Assembly: GCF_000716335.1 (NCBI RefSeq)
Contig: NZ_KL591025.1
Coordinates: 61,239 to 88,807, forward strand
Source: Streptomyces sp. NRRL S-118
Lineage (GTDB): Bacteria > Actinomycetota > Actinomycetes > Streptomycetales > Streptomycetaceae
Length of the DNA stretch: 27,569 nucleotides
Reading direction: 5' to 3'
The position numbers and the translations under genes are program-made. The notes under the pieces are model-generated. The model had not been told where the DNA came from and did not search any database. It saw nothing but the letters and a program-made list of their open reading frames with translations. Shown one piece after another: positions 1-9,121 of this stretch (position 1 is the first letter of the stretch; every line of letters starts with the position of its first letter).

Positions 1-114
1 CTCGGGCTGGCGGCGCGGGCGGCGGGGCGCCGGTTCCGGCGGGAGCCGCCGCCCTCCCCCGCCCCGACAACCCCATCCCCCACCCCTTCCGAGGAATTGG
101 AGGCTTCCCCGTGA
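1..114 (+). CDS. 3' end of an unidentified upstream gene (partial)
   Basis: Frame 1 is open from the window edge to a TGA at 112-114. It encodes about 37 residues that start with an Ala/Arg-rich stretch (LGLAARAAGRRFRRE) and end in a Pro/Ser/Thr-rich tail. The stop overlaps the methyltransferase GTG start as GTGA, the same coupling style seen at three later junctions of this operon. That overlap is the main reason to believe this is a real gene end. A basic helix-like stretch before a disordered tail would suit the C-terminus of a membrane transporter, but this is a guess. The product cannot be named from this fragment. Confidence 0.5.
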   Translation, partial: LGLAARAAGRRFRREPPPSPAPTTPSPTPSEELEASP

Positions 115-1106
115 TCTCTCCCCAGCCCGTGACCGATCTGATGTGGGCGCACTGGAAGACGAAGACGATGCTCAGCGCCGTGGAACTGGGTGTGTTCACC
201 GCGCTCGCCAAGGAACCGCTGCCGGCCGCCGCGCTGTGCGAGCGCGTCGGGCTGCACCCGCGGCCCGCGGCCGACTTCCTCGACGCCCTGGTCGCCCTCG
301 GCCTGCTCCGGCGCACCGGTGATGTGTACGCCAACACCGACGAGGCCGACGAGTACCTCGACGCCGCCAAGCCCGCCAGCTACCTGGGGGACAGCTTCCT
401 CACCCAGTGCGCCGGCCTCGCCGACGACCTCGTCGGCGTGCTGCGTACGGGCGAGGCGTCCGGTGCGGCGCGCGACGGGCGCGACTTCTACGCCGGTACC
501 TACGCGACCGCCGACTCCGTGCGCGCCTTCCAGCGGGACATGACCGCGCTGTCCATCGGATCGGCCCGCGCCATCGCCGAGCGGTTCCCCTGGGAGCGCT
601 ACCGGACCCTGGTCGACGTGGGCTGCGCGGAGGGCGCGCTGCCCGGCTGGCTGCTGCGCCGGCACCCCCATCTGACCGCCGTCGGTTTCGACCTGCCGCC
701 GGCCCGGGAGGGGTTCGAGAAGTACACCGGCCGGCTGGGCGTGGCCGACCGCGTGGAGTTCTGGCCGGGTGACTTCTTCAGCGACCCGTTGCCGTGGGGT
801 GACGTCATCGTGCTGGGCCACGTCCTGCACAACTGGGGCGAGCCTGAGAAGCTGCAACTGCTGGAGAAGGCGTACGCGGCGCTGCCGCCCGGCGGGGCCG
901 TCCTGGTGTACGAAACACTGATCGACGACGACCGCCGGAGCAACGCCGTCGGCCTGATCCTCAGCCTGATCATGCACGCCGAAGTGCCCGGCGGATTCGA
1001 CTACACCGGCGCCCAGTGCCAGGAGTGGATGCGCCGGACCGGGTTCCGCGACACCTACGTGGAGCACCTGGACGGGCCCGAGTCGATGGTGGTCGGCATC
1101 AAATGA
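111..1106 (+). CDS. SAM-dependent O-methyltransferase (plant-OMT/acetylserotonin-OMT-like family)
   Basis: The 331-residue length is usual for the two-domain small-molecule methyltransferases of the Methyltransf_2 type. Residues about 10-95 form the N-terminal winged-helix dimerisation region (VELGVFTALA; later LLRRTGDVYANT). The Rossmann SAM-binding domain follows, with the glycine motif VDVGCAEGALPG at about 168-179, the acidic ribose-binding region GFDLPPA at 192-198, GDFF at 220-223, and HVLHNWGEP at 237-245, where this family carries its catalytic or substrate-contacting His. The GTG start at 111 follows a GGAATTGGAGG ribosome-binding site and overlaps the upstream stop. The stop overlaps the next gene's ATG (ATGA). 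The acceptor is unknown. Relatives methylate hydroxyl groups, less often amines, of secondary metabolites, so the gene suggests a tailoring role in a natural-product pathway. Confidence 0.85.
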   Translation: MISPQPVTDLMWAHWKTKTMLSAVELGVFTALAKEPLPAAALCERVGLHPRPAADFLDALVALGLLRRTGDVYANTDEADEYLDAAKPASYLGDSFLTQCAGLADDLVGVLRTGEASGAARDGRDFYAGTYATADSVRAFQRDMTALSIGSARAIAERFPWERYRTLVDVGCAEGALPGWLLRRHPHLTAVGFDLPPAREGFEKYTGRLGVADRVEFWPGDFFSDPLPWGDVIVLGHVLHNWGEPEKLQLLEKAYAALPPGGAVLVYETLIDDDRRSNAVGLILSLIMHAEVPGGFDYTGAQCQEWMRRTGFRDTYVEHLDGPESMVVGIK

Positions 1107-1969
1107 GCCCGGCGCACCACCCTGCGGCCGAACCGGCCGGCACCGACCTGGTGATGTTCTGGAACCTGTACGAGGCCGGCATCGAGCGGCTGGACGGCCG
1201 GGACGAGCGGTGGCTGGCCCAGTGCGCGCTGGTCACCGCGTTGCGCCCGCGTGTCCTGCTCACCACGGAGGGCTGGGGCTGGCACCTGGATGGCGGGGCG
1301 CTCTTCGAGGACGCCAAGGCGGGTTTCGGGATGGACGGTGAGCTGTTCGCCGCGAAGACCGGCTGCCACCAGGCGGTGTTCTGGCAGCGCGACATCGAAC
1401 CGCTGGGCACCGAGCGGCCCGCGCACGAGCTGACGCACTGGCACGGCCACGGTCTGGTCACCCTCCGCCTCCCGGGCTGGTCCGCACCGCTGCGTTTCCT
1501 CGTGGCGCACCTCGATCCGTTCAGCCCGACGGGCCGGCGGATCGAGTCCGACCATCTGCGCCGGTACGCGGACCCGTCCCTGCCGCCGCTGGTGGTGGGC
1601 ATGGACGCGAACAGCCTGCCTCCGGGTGACCCGGAGCCCGACTGGAGCCGTGTGCCGCGGCACCGCCGGGGCGACCACCTGCTCGCCGCGGAGGAACGGT
1701 CCGACCGTGCGCCGCTGCGGCGGCTGCTCGGGGACCCGTCCGACCCCCTCCTCGTGGACGCGGGCGCCCTGATGGGCGACCGGTCGCCGACGTACGGTAC
1801 GACGGCACCGGGCGAGGCGGAACGCCGCATCGACCTGCTGCTGCTGTCCCCGTCCCTCGTACCGGCCCTTGCCGGGTACCGCTCCCCCGATCCGTGGCCC
1901 GAGCCGCGCGGCGAGCGGCCGCCCGCCTCCGACCACCGGCCCGTCACGATCCGGCTGCGCCGCCGGTGA
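1103..1969 (+). CDS. Endonuclease/exonuclease/phosphatase (EEP) fold protein
   Basis: This 288-residue protein carries the full EEP catalytic set in order: Asn21 (FWNLY), Glu56 (TTEGWGW), His136 (VAHLDP), Asp168 and Asn170 (GMDAN), Asp244 (RIDLLLL) and the terminal Asp277-His278 (SDHRP). The family is Mg-dependent and cleaves phosphoester bonds in nucleic acids, phospholipids, inositol phosphates or other small molecules. The sequence alone does not tell which. There is no signal peptide, so it should be cytoplasmic. The ATG overlaps the methyltransferase stop by four bases, which implies translational coupling. Within this operon of sugar-active enzymes a small-molecule phosphodiesterase or phosphatase is more likely than a nuclease, but that is inference. 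Confidence 0.8.
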   Translation: MSPAHHPAAEPAGTDLVMFWNLYEAGIERLDGRDERWLAQCALVTALRPRVLLTTEGWGWHLDGGALFEDAKAGFGMDGELFAAKTGCHQAVFWQRDIEPLGTERPAHELTHWHGHGLVTLRLPGWSAPLRFLVAHLDPFSPTGRRIESDHLRRYADPSLPPLVVGMDANSLPPGDPEPDWSRVPRHRRGDHLLAAEERSDRAPLRRLLGDPSDPLLVDAGALMGDRSPTYGTTAPGEAERRIDLLLLSPSLVPALAGYRSPDPWPEPRGERPPASDHRPVTIRLRRR

Positions 1970-2061
1970 CCGGGACGAGCCCCGGTGGGCGGCCCGGCGG
2001 TCCTCCGTCCCGGCGACCACATGACCCCGTTCCGCACCATCCCGAAAGGCAGACGACACGC

Positions 2062-2649
2062 GTGCGACCGACCGGACTGGACGGCGACAGCCTGGACGCC
2101 ATCAAGAAGCGGCTCGGCAGCGGAGAGCTGTACCCGGCGGCCGATCCGGTGCTGCGTCCCTACCGTGCCCGCTGCATGGAACTGCTCGACAGGTTCAACA
2201 ACACCGCTCTCGGTGACTTCCGCACCCGTGAAGCCGTCCTGCGGGAACTGCTGCACCGCGTGGAGCCGGGCGGGTGGGTGATGCCGCGGTTCCTGTGCGA
2301 GTTCGGGTTCTTCATCGAACTCGGCCCCGGAACCAAGATCAATTTCGATGCGATACTGCTGGACTGCGCCCCGATCGTCCTCGGCGCGGACGTGTTCCTC
2401 GGGCCCCGCTGCCAGCTGTTCACGGCGAACCATCCCTACGACCCGTCGCTGCGGCGCGAGTTGTACGAGAGCGCCCGCCCCATCACCCTCGGCGACCGGG
2501 TGTGGCTCGGTGGCGGCGTCACCGTACTGCCCGGCGTGTCGATCGGTGCGGACACCGTCGTCGGAGCGGGGAGCGTGGTCACCAAGAGCCTGCCCTCCGG
2601 CGTCCTCGCGGCGGGCAACCCGGCGCGGATCATCAGGGACGTGGCATGA
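2062..2649 (+). CDS. Maltose/galactoside O-acetyltransferase-like LbH acyltransferase
   Basis: This 195-residue protein is built like maltose (Maa) and galactoside (LacA) acetyltransferases. A helical N-terminal Mac-type segment (about 8-65, LYPAADPVLRPYRARC) is followed by left-handed beta-helix hexapeptide repeats. These include LGADVFLGPRC, ITLGDRVWLGGGVTV, VSIGADTVVGAGSVV and a closing AAGNPARII at the C-terminus. His124 in TANHPYD matches the catalytic base of the family. These trimeric cytoplasmic enzymes acetylate a sugar hydroxyl from acetyl-CoA. The start is GTG 2062, preceded by GAAAGGCAG at a suitable distance; longer in-frame starts reach back into the EEP gene and lack family similarity. 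The stop overlaps the next ATG. The acceptor could be a free sugar or a glycosylated metabolite. Confidence 0.85.
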   Translation: MRPTGLDGDSLDAIKKRLGSGELYPAADPVLRPYRARCMELLDRFNNTALGDFRTREAVLRELLHRVEPGGWVMPRFLCEFGFFIELGPGTKINFDAILLDCAPIVLGADVFLGPRCQLFTANHPYDPSLRRELYESARPITLGDRVWLGGGVTVLPGVSIGADTVVGAGSVVTKSLPSGVLAAGNPARIIRDVA

Positions 2650-3506
2650 CGCGGCCCGGCCGCCCGGACGGCGCCCCCTCCCCCGGCTCGCCTGTTCCGG
2701 ACCGGGCCCGGCCCGACGCCGCGTCCGGTGCCGTGTCCGATGCCACGTCGGACGGCGTGTCCGACGCCGTGCGCCGCGCCTCGCATCACGACGCCGTCGT
2801 CTTCGACCTCGACGGAACCCTCGTGGATTCCGTCCGCCCCGACTTCCTCGCCTGCAGCGCCCTCTTCGAGGAGTACGGCGTACGGCTGCCGCAGGATCTG
2901 TGGGCCCGCGAGGTCTGCGGCCGCCCCGAGGGCTACCCGCGGCTCTTCGCCGTGCTCCGCGACGGGTGCGGTGGTGCGCCACCGGACGAGGGCCTGCTGC
3001 GGCAGCGGCTCGCCGCGCACTGGGAGGCCTTCATGACACCCGACCGCGTGCGCCTCCTGCCCGGGGTGCGCGACGCCCTGGACAGGGCCGGTGCCGCGGG
3101 CCTGCGCCTGGCCGTCGCCTCCTCCTCGGAGGCCGGGTGGGTGCACCGGTGGCTGCGGCACCACGGGATAGGCCACCACTTCGAAGCCGTGGTCACCGGG
3201 GACGACGTCGCCCACCGCAAGCCGGCACCCGACGCGTACCTGGCGGCGGCCTCCGCCCTGGCGGTCGCACCGTCCCGGTGCGTGGCCGTGGAGGACTCGC
3301 TCACCGGTGTCGCGGCGGCGCGGGCCGCCGGTATGACGGTCGTTGCGGTACCCACCGCCCTGACCCGCGACCTGGACTACGGCTCCGCCGACCGGGTGGT
3401 GCCCGACCTGCGGACCGTCGACTTCGCCGCGCCGCTGCGCCGCGGCGCACCGTCCGCGCCCACCGCCGGTGCCGGCCGCCCGGGGACGTGCGAGGTACGG
3501 ACATGA
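2646..3506 (+). CDS. HAD-superfamily hydrolase, beta-phosphoglucomutase-like
   Basis: A 286-residue protein. After a low-complexity N-terminal extension of about 48 residues (Pro/Ala/Ser/Asp-rich, with a degenerate SGAVSDATSDGVSDAV run) comes a HAD fold with cap domain. Motif I is FDLDGTLVDS (Asp54 nucleophile, Asp56), motif II ASSSEA, motif III Lys in AHRKPAPDAY, and motif IV VAVEDSLTGVAAARAAG. This pattern is typical of beta-phosphoglucomutases and of sugar-phosphate or phosphoglycolate phosphatases; sequence does not separate mutase from phosphatase. The ATG overlaps the acetyltransferase stop and has an AGGGA site upstream. The next gene is a GH13 alpha-glucosidase, and alpha-glucan metabolism commonly pairs such glycosidases with beta-phosphoglucomutases. 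The N-terminal extension is unusual and could be absent if a downstream GTG is used. Confidence 0.8.
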   Translation: MTRPGRPDGAPSPGSPVPDRARPDAASGAVSDATSDGVSDAVRRASHHDAVVFDLDGTLVDSVRPDFLACSALFEEYGVRLPQDLWAREVCGRPEGYPRLFAVLRDGCGGAPPDEGLLRQRLAAHWEAFMTPDRVRLLPGVRDALDRAGAAGLRLAVASSSEAGWVHRWLRHHGIGHHFEAVVTGDDVAHRKPAPDAYLAAASALAVAPSRCVAVEDSLTGVAAARAAGMTVVAVPTALTRDLDYGSADRVVPDLRTVDFAAPLRRGAPSAPTAGAGRPGTCEVRT

Positions 3507-5188
3507 CCGACGAGGCCGGAAAAGAGCGCGCGGACGCATGGTGGCGCAACGCCGTCATCTACCAGATCTATCCGCGCAGTTTCGCCGACGGTGACGGGGA
3601 CGGTGTGGGTGACCTGGCGGGGGTACGGCAACGGCTGGACCATCTGGCGTCGCTGGGTGTCGACGCCCTGTGGTTCACCCCGTGGTACCCGTCCCCCATG
3701 GCCGACGGCGGGTACGACGTGGCCGACTACCGGGGCGTCGATCCGCTGTTCGGCACCCTCGCCGAGGCCGAGGAACTGATCGAGGAGGCGCGGCGGCGCG
3801 GACTGCGGACGATCGTGGACGTCGTGCCCAACCACGTGTCCCGGGACCATCCGTGGTTCCGCGCCGCACTCGCCGCACCGCCCGGCAGTGCGGAGCGGGC
3901 GTTGTTCCACTTCCGTCCGGGGCGCGGCCCCGACGGCGGTCTGCCGCCCAACAACTGGGTGTCCGAGTTCGGCGGCCCCGCCTGGACCCGCGTCACCGGA
4001 CCGGACGGCTCACCCGGCGAGTGGTACCTGCACCTCTTCGCCCCGGAACAGCCGGACCTCAACTGGGCCGATCCGCGGGTGCGGGCCGAGCACGAAGCCG
4101 TGCTGCGCTTCTGGCTCGACCGGGGGGTGGCGGGGATACGCGTCGACTCGGCGACACTCCTCACCAAGGACCCCGCCCTGCCCGACCTCGTTCCGGGACG
4201 GACACCCGATCCGCACCCCTACGCCGACCGGGACGACCTGCACGAGATCTACCGCTCCTGGCGGCGGATCGCGGACTCGTACCCCGGCGGGCGCCTCCTG
4301 GTGGGTGAGATGTGGCTGTCGGATCCCGCACGCCTCGCCCGGTACCTGAGCGGGGACGAGCTGCACACCGCGTTCAACTTCTCGTTCCTCCAGTCTCCGT
4401 GGGACGCCGAACGCATCCGCGCCTGCATCGACGCGACCCTGGAGAGCCACGAGGCGGTCGGCGCTCCACCGACATGGGTGCTGTGCAACCACGACGTGAC
4501 CCGGACCGTCACGCGTTACGGCCGGGCCGACACGTCGTTCGACTTCGCAGGCAAGCGGCATGCCGTTCCCAGCGACCTGGCGCTCGGCACCCGGCGGGCC
4601 CGCGCCGCCTGCCTGCTGACGCTCGCACTGCCCGGCTCGCTCTACCTGTACCAGGGCGAGGAACTGGGGCTGTACGAGGTGGAGGACCTGCCCGCCGACC
4701 GGCTGCGTGACCCGATGCACGTCCGCTCGGGAGGGACCGACCCCGGCAGGGACGGCTGCCGGGTGCCGATGCCCTGGTCGGGGACGGCGCCCCCGTTCGG
4801 TTTCGCACCCGACGGCACCGACCCCTGGCTGCCGCAGCCTGCCGGATGGGCCTCGCTCACCGTAGCGGCACAGGACGGCGCACCGGACTCCATGCTCACC
4901 CTGTACCGCTCGGCGCTGGCCCTGCGCCGGGCGGCGACCACGCGGGCGGGTGCCCCGGCCGGCGCCTCCGCCCTCCGCTGGATCCCCGCGCCGACGGGCG
5001 TGCTCGCCTTCGGCTGGGGCGACGGTCTGGTGTGCGTCGTCAACTTCACGCCCCGTCCCGTCCCACTGCCGGGCGGGCACACCGTCCTGCTCGCCAGCGC
5101 CCCGGTGGCCGACGGCACGTTGGGGCCCGACACCGCGGCATGGCTGCGCGCAGGAGGTGATGACGAGCCGCTGAGCGTTGTCATCTGA
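3503..5188 (+). CDS. GH13 alpha-glucosidase (oligo-1,6-glucosidase/alpha-glucosidase type)
   Basis: A 561-residue protein with the complete GH13 signature. Region I is VDVVPNH (Asp106, His111), region II GIRVDSATLL (nucleophile Asp215), region III LLVGEMWL (acid/base Glu269) and region IV LCNHDVTR (His330, Asp331). It opens with VIYQIYPRSFADGDGDGVGDL, typical of alpha-glucosidases and trehalose-6-phosphate hydrolases rather than endo-amylases. The C-terminus (about 470-561) is a beta-sandwich domain. No signal peptide is seen, so it acts inside the cell on a small alpha-glucoside. The ATG overlaps the HAD stop and has a GAGG site seven bases upstream. As the last gene of this operon it may release glucose from a disaccharide or from a glucosylated metabolite. 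The natural substrate is not known. Confidence 0.88.
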   Translation: MTDEAGKERADAWWRNAVIYQIYPRSFADGDGDGVGDLAGVRQRLDHLASLGVDALWFTPWYPSPMADGGYDVADYRGVDPLFGTLAEAEELIEEARRRGLRTIVDVVPNHVSRDHPWFRAALAAPPGSAERALFHFRPGRGPDGGLPPNNWVSEFGGPAWTRVTGPDGSPGEWYLHLFAPEQPDLNWADPRVRAEHEAVLRFWLDRGVAGIRVDSATLLTKDPALPDLVPGRTPDPHPYADRDDLHEIYRSWRRIADSYPGGRLLVGEMWLSDPARLARYLSGDELHTAFNFSFLQSPWDAERIRACIDATLESHEAVGAPPTWVLCNHDVTRTVTRYGRADTSFDFAGKRHAVPSDLALGTRRARAACLLTLALPGSLYLYQGEELGLYEVEDLPADRLRDPMHVRSGGTDPGRDGCRVPMPWSGTAPPFGFAPDGTDPWLPQPAGWASLTVAAQDGAPDSMLTLYRSALALRRAATTRAGAPAGASALRWIPAPTGVLAFGWGDGLVCVVNFTPRPVPLPGGHTVLLASAPVADGTLGPDTAAWLRAGGDDEPLSVVI

Positions 5189-5324
5189 CGCAACACGGCT
5201 CCGGCAGGACGAGGTCCACAACACCTTCACCGCTGTTGGCACGTTTGATCAGCCGTACCATGGATGACGCCATTCTGGGCAGCCTCACAGCATCACACCT
5301 CTGACCATGACTGGAGCCGCATCG

Positions 5325-6230
<906 letters not shown>

Positions 6231-7074
6231 GGACGGACGGCCGTCGCGCGGCCGCGGGGCCGCGCGCCCGGTCGGGCACGTGCCTGATGCCGCCCTGTCC
6301 CTCCGCACCCCATCCGTCGCCCGTGCGGCACACGGCGGGAACAGGGCGGCCGGCCGCCGGCCGGAACCCCGGCGAAAAAATCAGCAACCCCGTGAATGCG
6401 CAGGGTGCACGGAAAAGTCCTGCACACCACTCCACCCCATGCGTTACGCGAAAAGGGCGACCGACTGCACACGTCGTCAGCCGCACGACGAACGGCATAC
6501 CGCCGTTGCGTGAAACGGACCGTGGCGCGAGAAAGCCCGCGCCCTGCTGATTTCTCCGTCGTTCACCGCATGGTCGAGCCGCATCGTGGGCCGCTTCGAT
6601 GACACACGTCACCACACCGAAGCAACACCGCCGACGGCTTGCCGTTCCCCCGCTCCCCCGATCGTTCGCCGCTTTCCTCAACCGGCTGACGTGAGAAGGA
6701 GTATGGCGAAGAGTGGGGGCACCGTCAAAGGCCGCTCCCCCGCGAAACCCGTGACCGCAGGCCGGCCGGCAAGCCTCGCGGCCGGACCACGCGGAAGTTA
6801 CCCGCGAGTCCGTTTCGCCGTACCCTCCTCCGGGCCGACTCCCGGGAACGTTCCGTTTGTTCGCGGGCGACCTTCAGCGGTTAGGATTCTGCACTCGAAC
6901 ATATCGGGAAGTACCCTTTCCGCTGCGAACCCTGACCACAAGTGAGGGCACGCGCCGTTCGTATCCGTTCGCGGCCTCACCACCCAGGAGGCCTGCCGAC
7001 GTACGCAGAGCCGGTAAGCAGGAAATCTTTCCTCGCCGGTAACATGAACGGAATTCAACGCGCCCGTCCGGCTG
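6231..7074. other. Gene-poor stretch between the H1-like gene and the mutase promoter
   Basis: No reading frame here shows a recognisable protein or a convincing start. The composition is visibly less GC-rich than the flanking genes, with A-runs near 6374-6380 and 6412-6415. Elements seen are a terminator-like hairpin just after 6230, a perfect palindrome GGAACGTTCC at 6845-6854, and a TAGGAT hexamer at 6882-6887 that could be a -10 box but lacks a good -35. A small ORF from ATG 6703 to 6945 encodes a basic 80-residue peptide (MAKSGGTVKG...). A GAAGGAG sits only one base before that ATG, too close for normal initiation, so I do not call it a gene. Confidence 0.5.
6246..6265 (+). terminator. 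Hairpin after the H1-like gene
   Basis: GCGCGGCC at 6246-6253 pairs perfectly with GGCCGCGC at 6258-6265 around a GCGG loop, 16 bases after the stop codon. There is no U-tract, which is common for Streptomyces terminators. Confidence 0.55.
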
Positions 7075-7103
7075 TTGACGGGGGCATTCGCAGCTTCTAT
7101 GTT
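7075..7103 (+). promoter_or_regulatory. Vegetative (HrdB-type) promoter for the mutase operon
   Basis: TTGACG at 7075-7080 and TATGTT at 7098-7103 are separated by exactly 17 bases, close to the sigma-70/HrdB consensus. Transcription would begin near 7110 and run into the mutase genes, giving a 5' leader of about 400 nt. No other convincing gene start lies between. Confidence 0.6.
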
Positions 7104-7109
7104 CTGGTT

Positions 7110-7512
7110 CACGCACGACAGTTCCACCATGCACACCATCGGGGGGTGGGTGCCGTCGGAAGACGGCGCCTGATGCGTCGTCGGCTCCATGCGCCGGAGA
7201 CACTGCCACGTGTTCTCCCGCCGCCCGGACCACCGATGTCGTCTGCCCTGCGCGCTGCGCAGGGCGTACAGCTCGAGGCCGAGTTGCCCGGTTCCCTGTC
7301 CCGTCGCCGATCGCGACGGCACGGGCCGGGCCGTCGACTCGCGCCGCATCCGCCAGGCCCTTGCCTGCTCCCCCGCCACCGCGCCCGCTCCGTAGCGCCG
7401 AAGGCGCACCGGAACGGCGCACCACACAACAGTTCTGCCTGCCTGGCTTCGGCGAAGCCGCCGCACGCAGGACGACACCAACACTGGGGGAAACGCATGA
7501 AAGCAAGGCACC
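7110..7512 (+). promoter_or_regulatory. Long, hairpin-rich 5' leader of the mutase operon (candidate regulatory RNA)
   Basis: Five strong stems lie in series. A 9-bp stem closed by a GGAA (GNRA-type) tetraloop lies at 7149-7170. A perfect 9-bp stem with a 3-nt loop is at 7245-7265. A 7-bp stem is at 7301-7319, GCGCC/GGCGC at 7395-7407, and GGCTTC/GAAGCC at 7445-7459. Between the first two, CCGGAGACACTGCC (7194-7207) resembles the B12-box core of cobalamin riboswitches, with one extra base. The downstream genes encode a B12-dependent enzyme. The other conserved blocks of the cobalamin aptamer were not found, so a classical riboswitch is not established. Short ORFs such as 7129-7173 (14 codons) and 7497-7529 (10 codons) also occur. 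Confidence 0.4.
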
Positions 7513-7529
7513 ATGGTGCGCACGTCTGA
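7497..7529 (+). CDS. Possible 10-codon leader ORF overlapping the mutase start
   Basis: ATG 7497 follows GGGGGAAACGC, a better ribosome-binding site than the one before the mutase ATG at 7513. It would encode [10 protein letters not shown] and stop at 7527-7529, inside the mutase coding region in another frame. Translation of this short ORF could load ribosomes near the mutase start or compete with it. It could also be chance; the sequence gives no further proof. Confidence 0.3.
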   Translation: MKARHHGAHV

Positions 7530-9093
7530 GTCGGGACTGCCCATCGAGCCGGTGTACGGACCGGATGCGCTCGAGGGCTGGGACCCCGCCGAGAAACTCG
7601 GTGAGCCCGGTTCGTATCCCTTCACGCGTGGCGTGTACCCGTCGATGTACACGGGCCGGCCGTGGACGATGCGGCAGTACGCCGGGTTCGGTACGGCGAC
7701 GGAGTCGAACGCCCGGTACAAGCAGCTGATCGCGAACGGGACGATGGGTCTGTCGGTCGCCTTCGACCTGCCGACGCAGATGGGCCACGACAGCGACGCG
7801 CCGATCGCGCACGGCGAGGTCGGCAAGGTGGGTGTGGCGATCGACTCGATCGACGACATGCGGGTGCTGTTCGGCGGGATCCCGCTGGACAAGGTCTCCA
7901 CGTCGATGACGATCAACGCCCCGGCCGCGCTGCTGCTCCTGCTGTACCAACTGGTCGGCGAGGAGCAGGGGGTCGCGGCGGACAAGCTGACCGGCACGAT
8001 CCAGAACGACGTGCTGAAGGAGTACATCGCCCGCGGCACGTACATCTTCCCGCCCAAGCCGTCCCTGCGCCTGATCGCGGACATCTTCAAGTACTGCAGG
8101 GCCGAGATCCCGAAGTGGAACACGATCTCGATCTCGGGCTACCACATGGCGGAGGCGGGTGCCTCGCCCGCGCAGGAGATCGCCTTCACCCTCGCGGACG
8201 GCATCGAGTACGTGCGGACCGCCGTCGCCGCGGGCATGGACGTGGACGACTTCGCGCCGCGGCTGTCCTTCTTCTTCGTCGCCCGGACGACGATCCTGGA
8301 GGAGGTGGCGAAGTTCCGCGCCGCCCGCCGTATCTGGGCGCGGGTGATGCGCGAGGAGTTCGGGGCGAAGAACCCCAAGTCGATGATGCTGCGTTTCCAC
8401 ACGCAGACGGCGGGTGTGCAGCTGACGGCGCAGCAGCCGGAGGTGAACCTGGTGCGGGTGGCGGTGCAGGGTCTGGCCGCGGTGCTGGGCGGGACGCAGT
8501 CGCTGCACACGAACTCCTTCGACGAGGCGATCGCGCTGCCGACGGACAAGTCGGCGCGGCTGGCGCTGCGTACGCAGCAGGTGCTGGCGTACGAGACGGA
8601 CGTGACGGCGACGGTGGACCCGTTCGCGGGTTCGTACGTGATCGAGAGGATGACCGACGAGGTCGAGGCCGCGGCGGTGGAGCTGATGGCCAAGGTCGAG
8701 GAGCTGGGCGGGGCGGTCAACGCCATCGAGCGCGGTTTCCAGAAGAGCGAGATCGAGCGTTCGGCGTACCGCATCGCGCAGGAGACCGACAGCGCCGAGC
8801 GGGTCGTGGTCGGTGTCAACCGCTTCCAGCTCGACGAGGAGGAGCCCTACGAGCCCCTGCGCGTCGACCCGGCCATCGAGGCCCAGCAGGCCGAACGCCT
8901 CGCCAAGCTGCGCGCGTGGCGGGACGGCACACGTGTGGACGAAGCACTCACCCGGATGAAGAAGGCTGCCGAAGGAACCGACAACGTCCTCTACCCGATG
9001 AAGGACGCGCTCGCCGCGTGCGCGACGGTCGGCGAGGTGTGCGACGCGCTGCGCGAGGTGTGGGGCACGTACACCCCCACCGATGCGTTCTGA
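7513..9093 (+). CDS. Methylmalonyl-CoA mutase-type large subunit (substrate-binding TIM barrel)
   Basis: A 526-residue acyl-CoA mutase large subunit lacking its own B12 domain, which is supplied by the next gene. It should interconvert methylmalonyl-CoA and succinyl-CoA by a radical mechanism. Key residues can be aligned with Propionibacterium methylmalonyl-CoA mutase numbering from memory: Tyr56 (RQYAGF) for Tyr89, Gln164 (TIQND) for Gln197, Arg174 (EYIARGT) for Arg207 and His211 (SGYH) for His244. Isobutyryl-CoA mutases have Phe and Gln at the Tyr89 and Arg207 positions, and 2-hydroxyisobutyryl-CoA mutase has Ile at the first, so a carboxyl-bearing substrate is favoured here. ATG 7513 has only a weak AAGG site three bases upstream. 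The enzyme feeds odd-chain acyl units and extender supply for polyketides. Confidence 0.9.
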   Translation: MVRTSESGLPIEPVYGPDALEGWDPAEKLGEPGSYPFTRGVYPSMYTGRPWTMRQYAGFGTATESNARYKQLIANGTMGLSVAFDLPTQMGHDSDAPIAHGEVGKVGVAIDSIDDMRVLFGGIPLDKVSTSMTINAPAALLLLLYQLVGEEQGVAADKLTGTIQNDVLKEYIARGTYIFPPKPSLRLIADIFKYCRAEIPKWNTISISGYHMAEAGASPAQEIAFTLADGIEYVRTAVAAGMDVDDFAPRLSFFFVARTTILEEVAKFRAARRIWARVMREEFGAKNPKSMMLRFHTQTAGVQLTAQQPEVNLVRVAVQGLAAVLGGTQSLHTNSFDEAIALPTDKSARLALRTQQVLAYETDVTATVDPFAGSYVIERMTDEVEAAAVELMAKVEELGGAVNAIERGFQKSEIERSAYRIAQETDSAERVVVGVNRFQLDEEEPYEPLRVDPAIEAQQAERLAKLRAWRDGTRVDEALTRMKKAAEGTDNVLYPMKDALAACATVGEVCDALREVWGTYTPTDAF

Positions 9094-9121
9094 GCCTGCT
9101 GTGAGAAAGGGTGACGCAACG

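Noticed and set aside
1099..2982. 627-residue open frame on the minus strand
   Set aside because: It is antisense to three well-supported genes and is Arg/Gly-rich without any family motif, as expected from GC-rich antisense frames.
5307..5324. Earlier ATG for the H1-like gene
   Set aside because: It has no Shine-Dalgarno upstream, whereas ATG 5325 has GGAG at the right distance.
6703..6945. Possible 80-residue basic protein starting MAKSGGTVKG
   Set aside because: The purine-rich GAAGGAG is only one base from the ATG, the frame shows no family similarity, and the region is otherwise promoter-like and lower in GC.
7191..7210. A confident call of a classical cobalamin riboswitch
   Set aside because: Only a B12-box-like core with an extra base is visible; other conserved aptamer blocks were not found, so it is kept only as a candidate in the leader.
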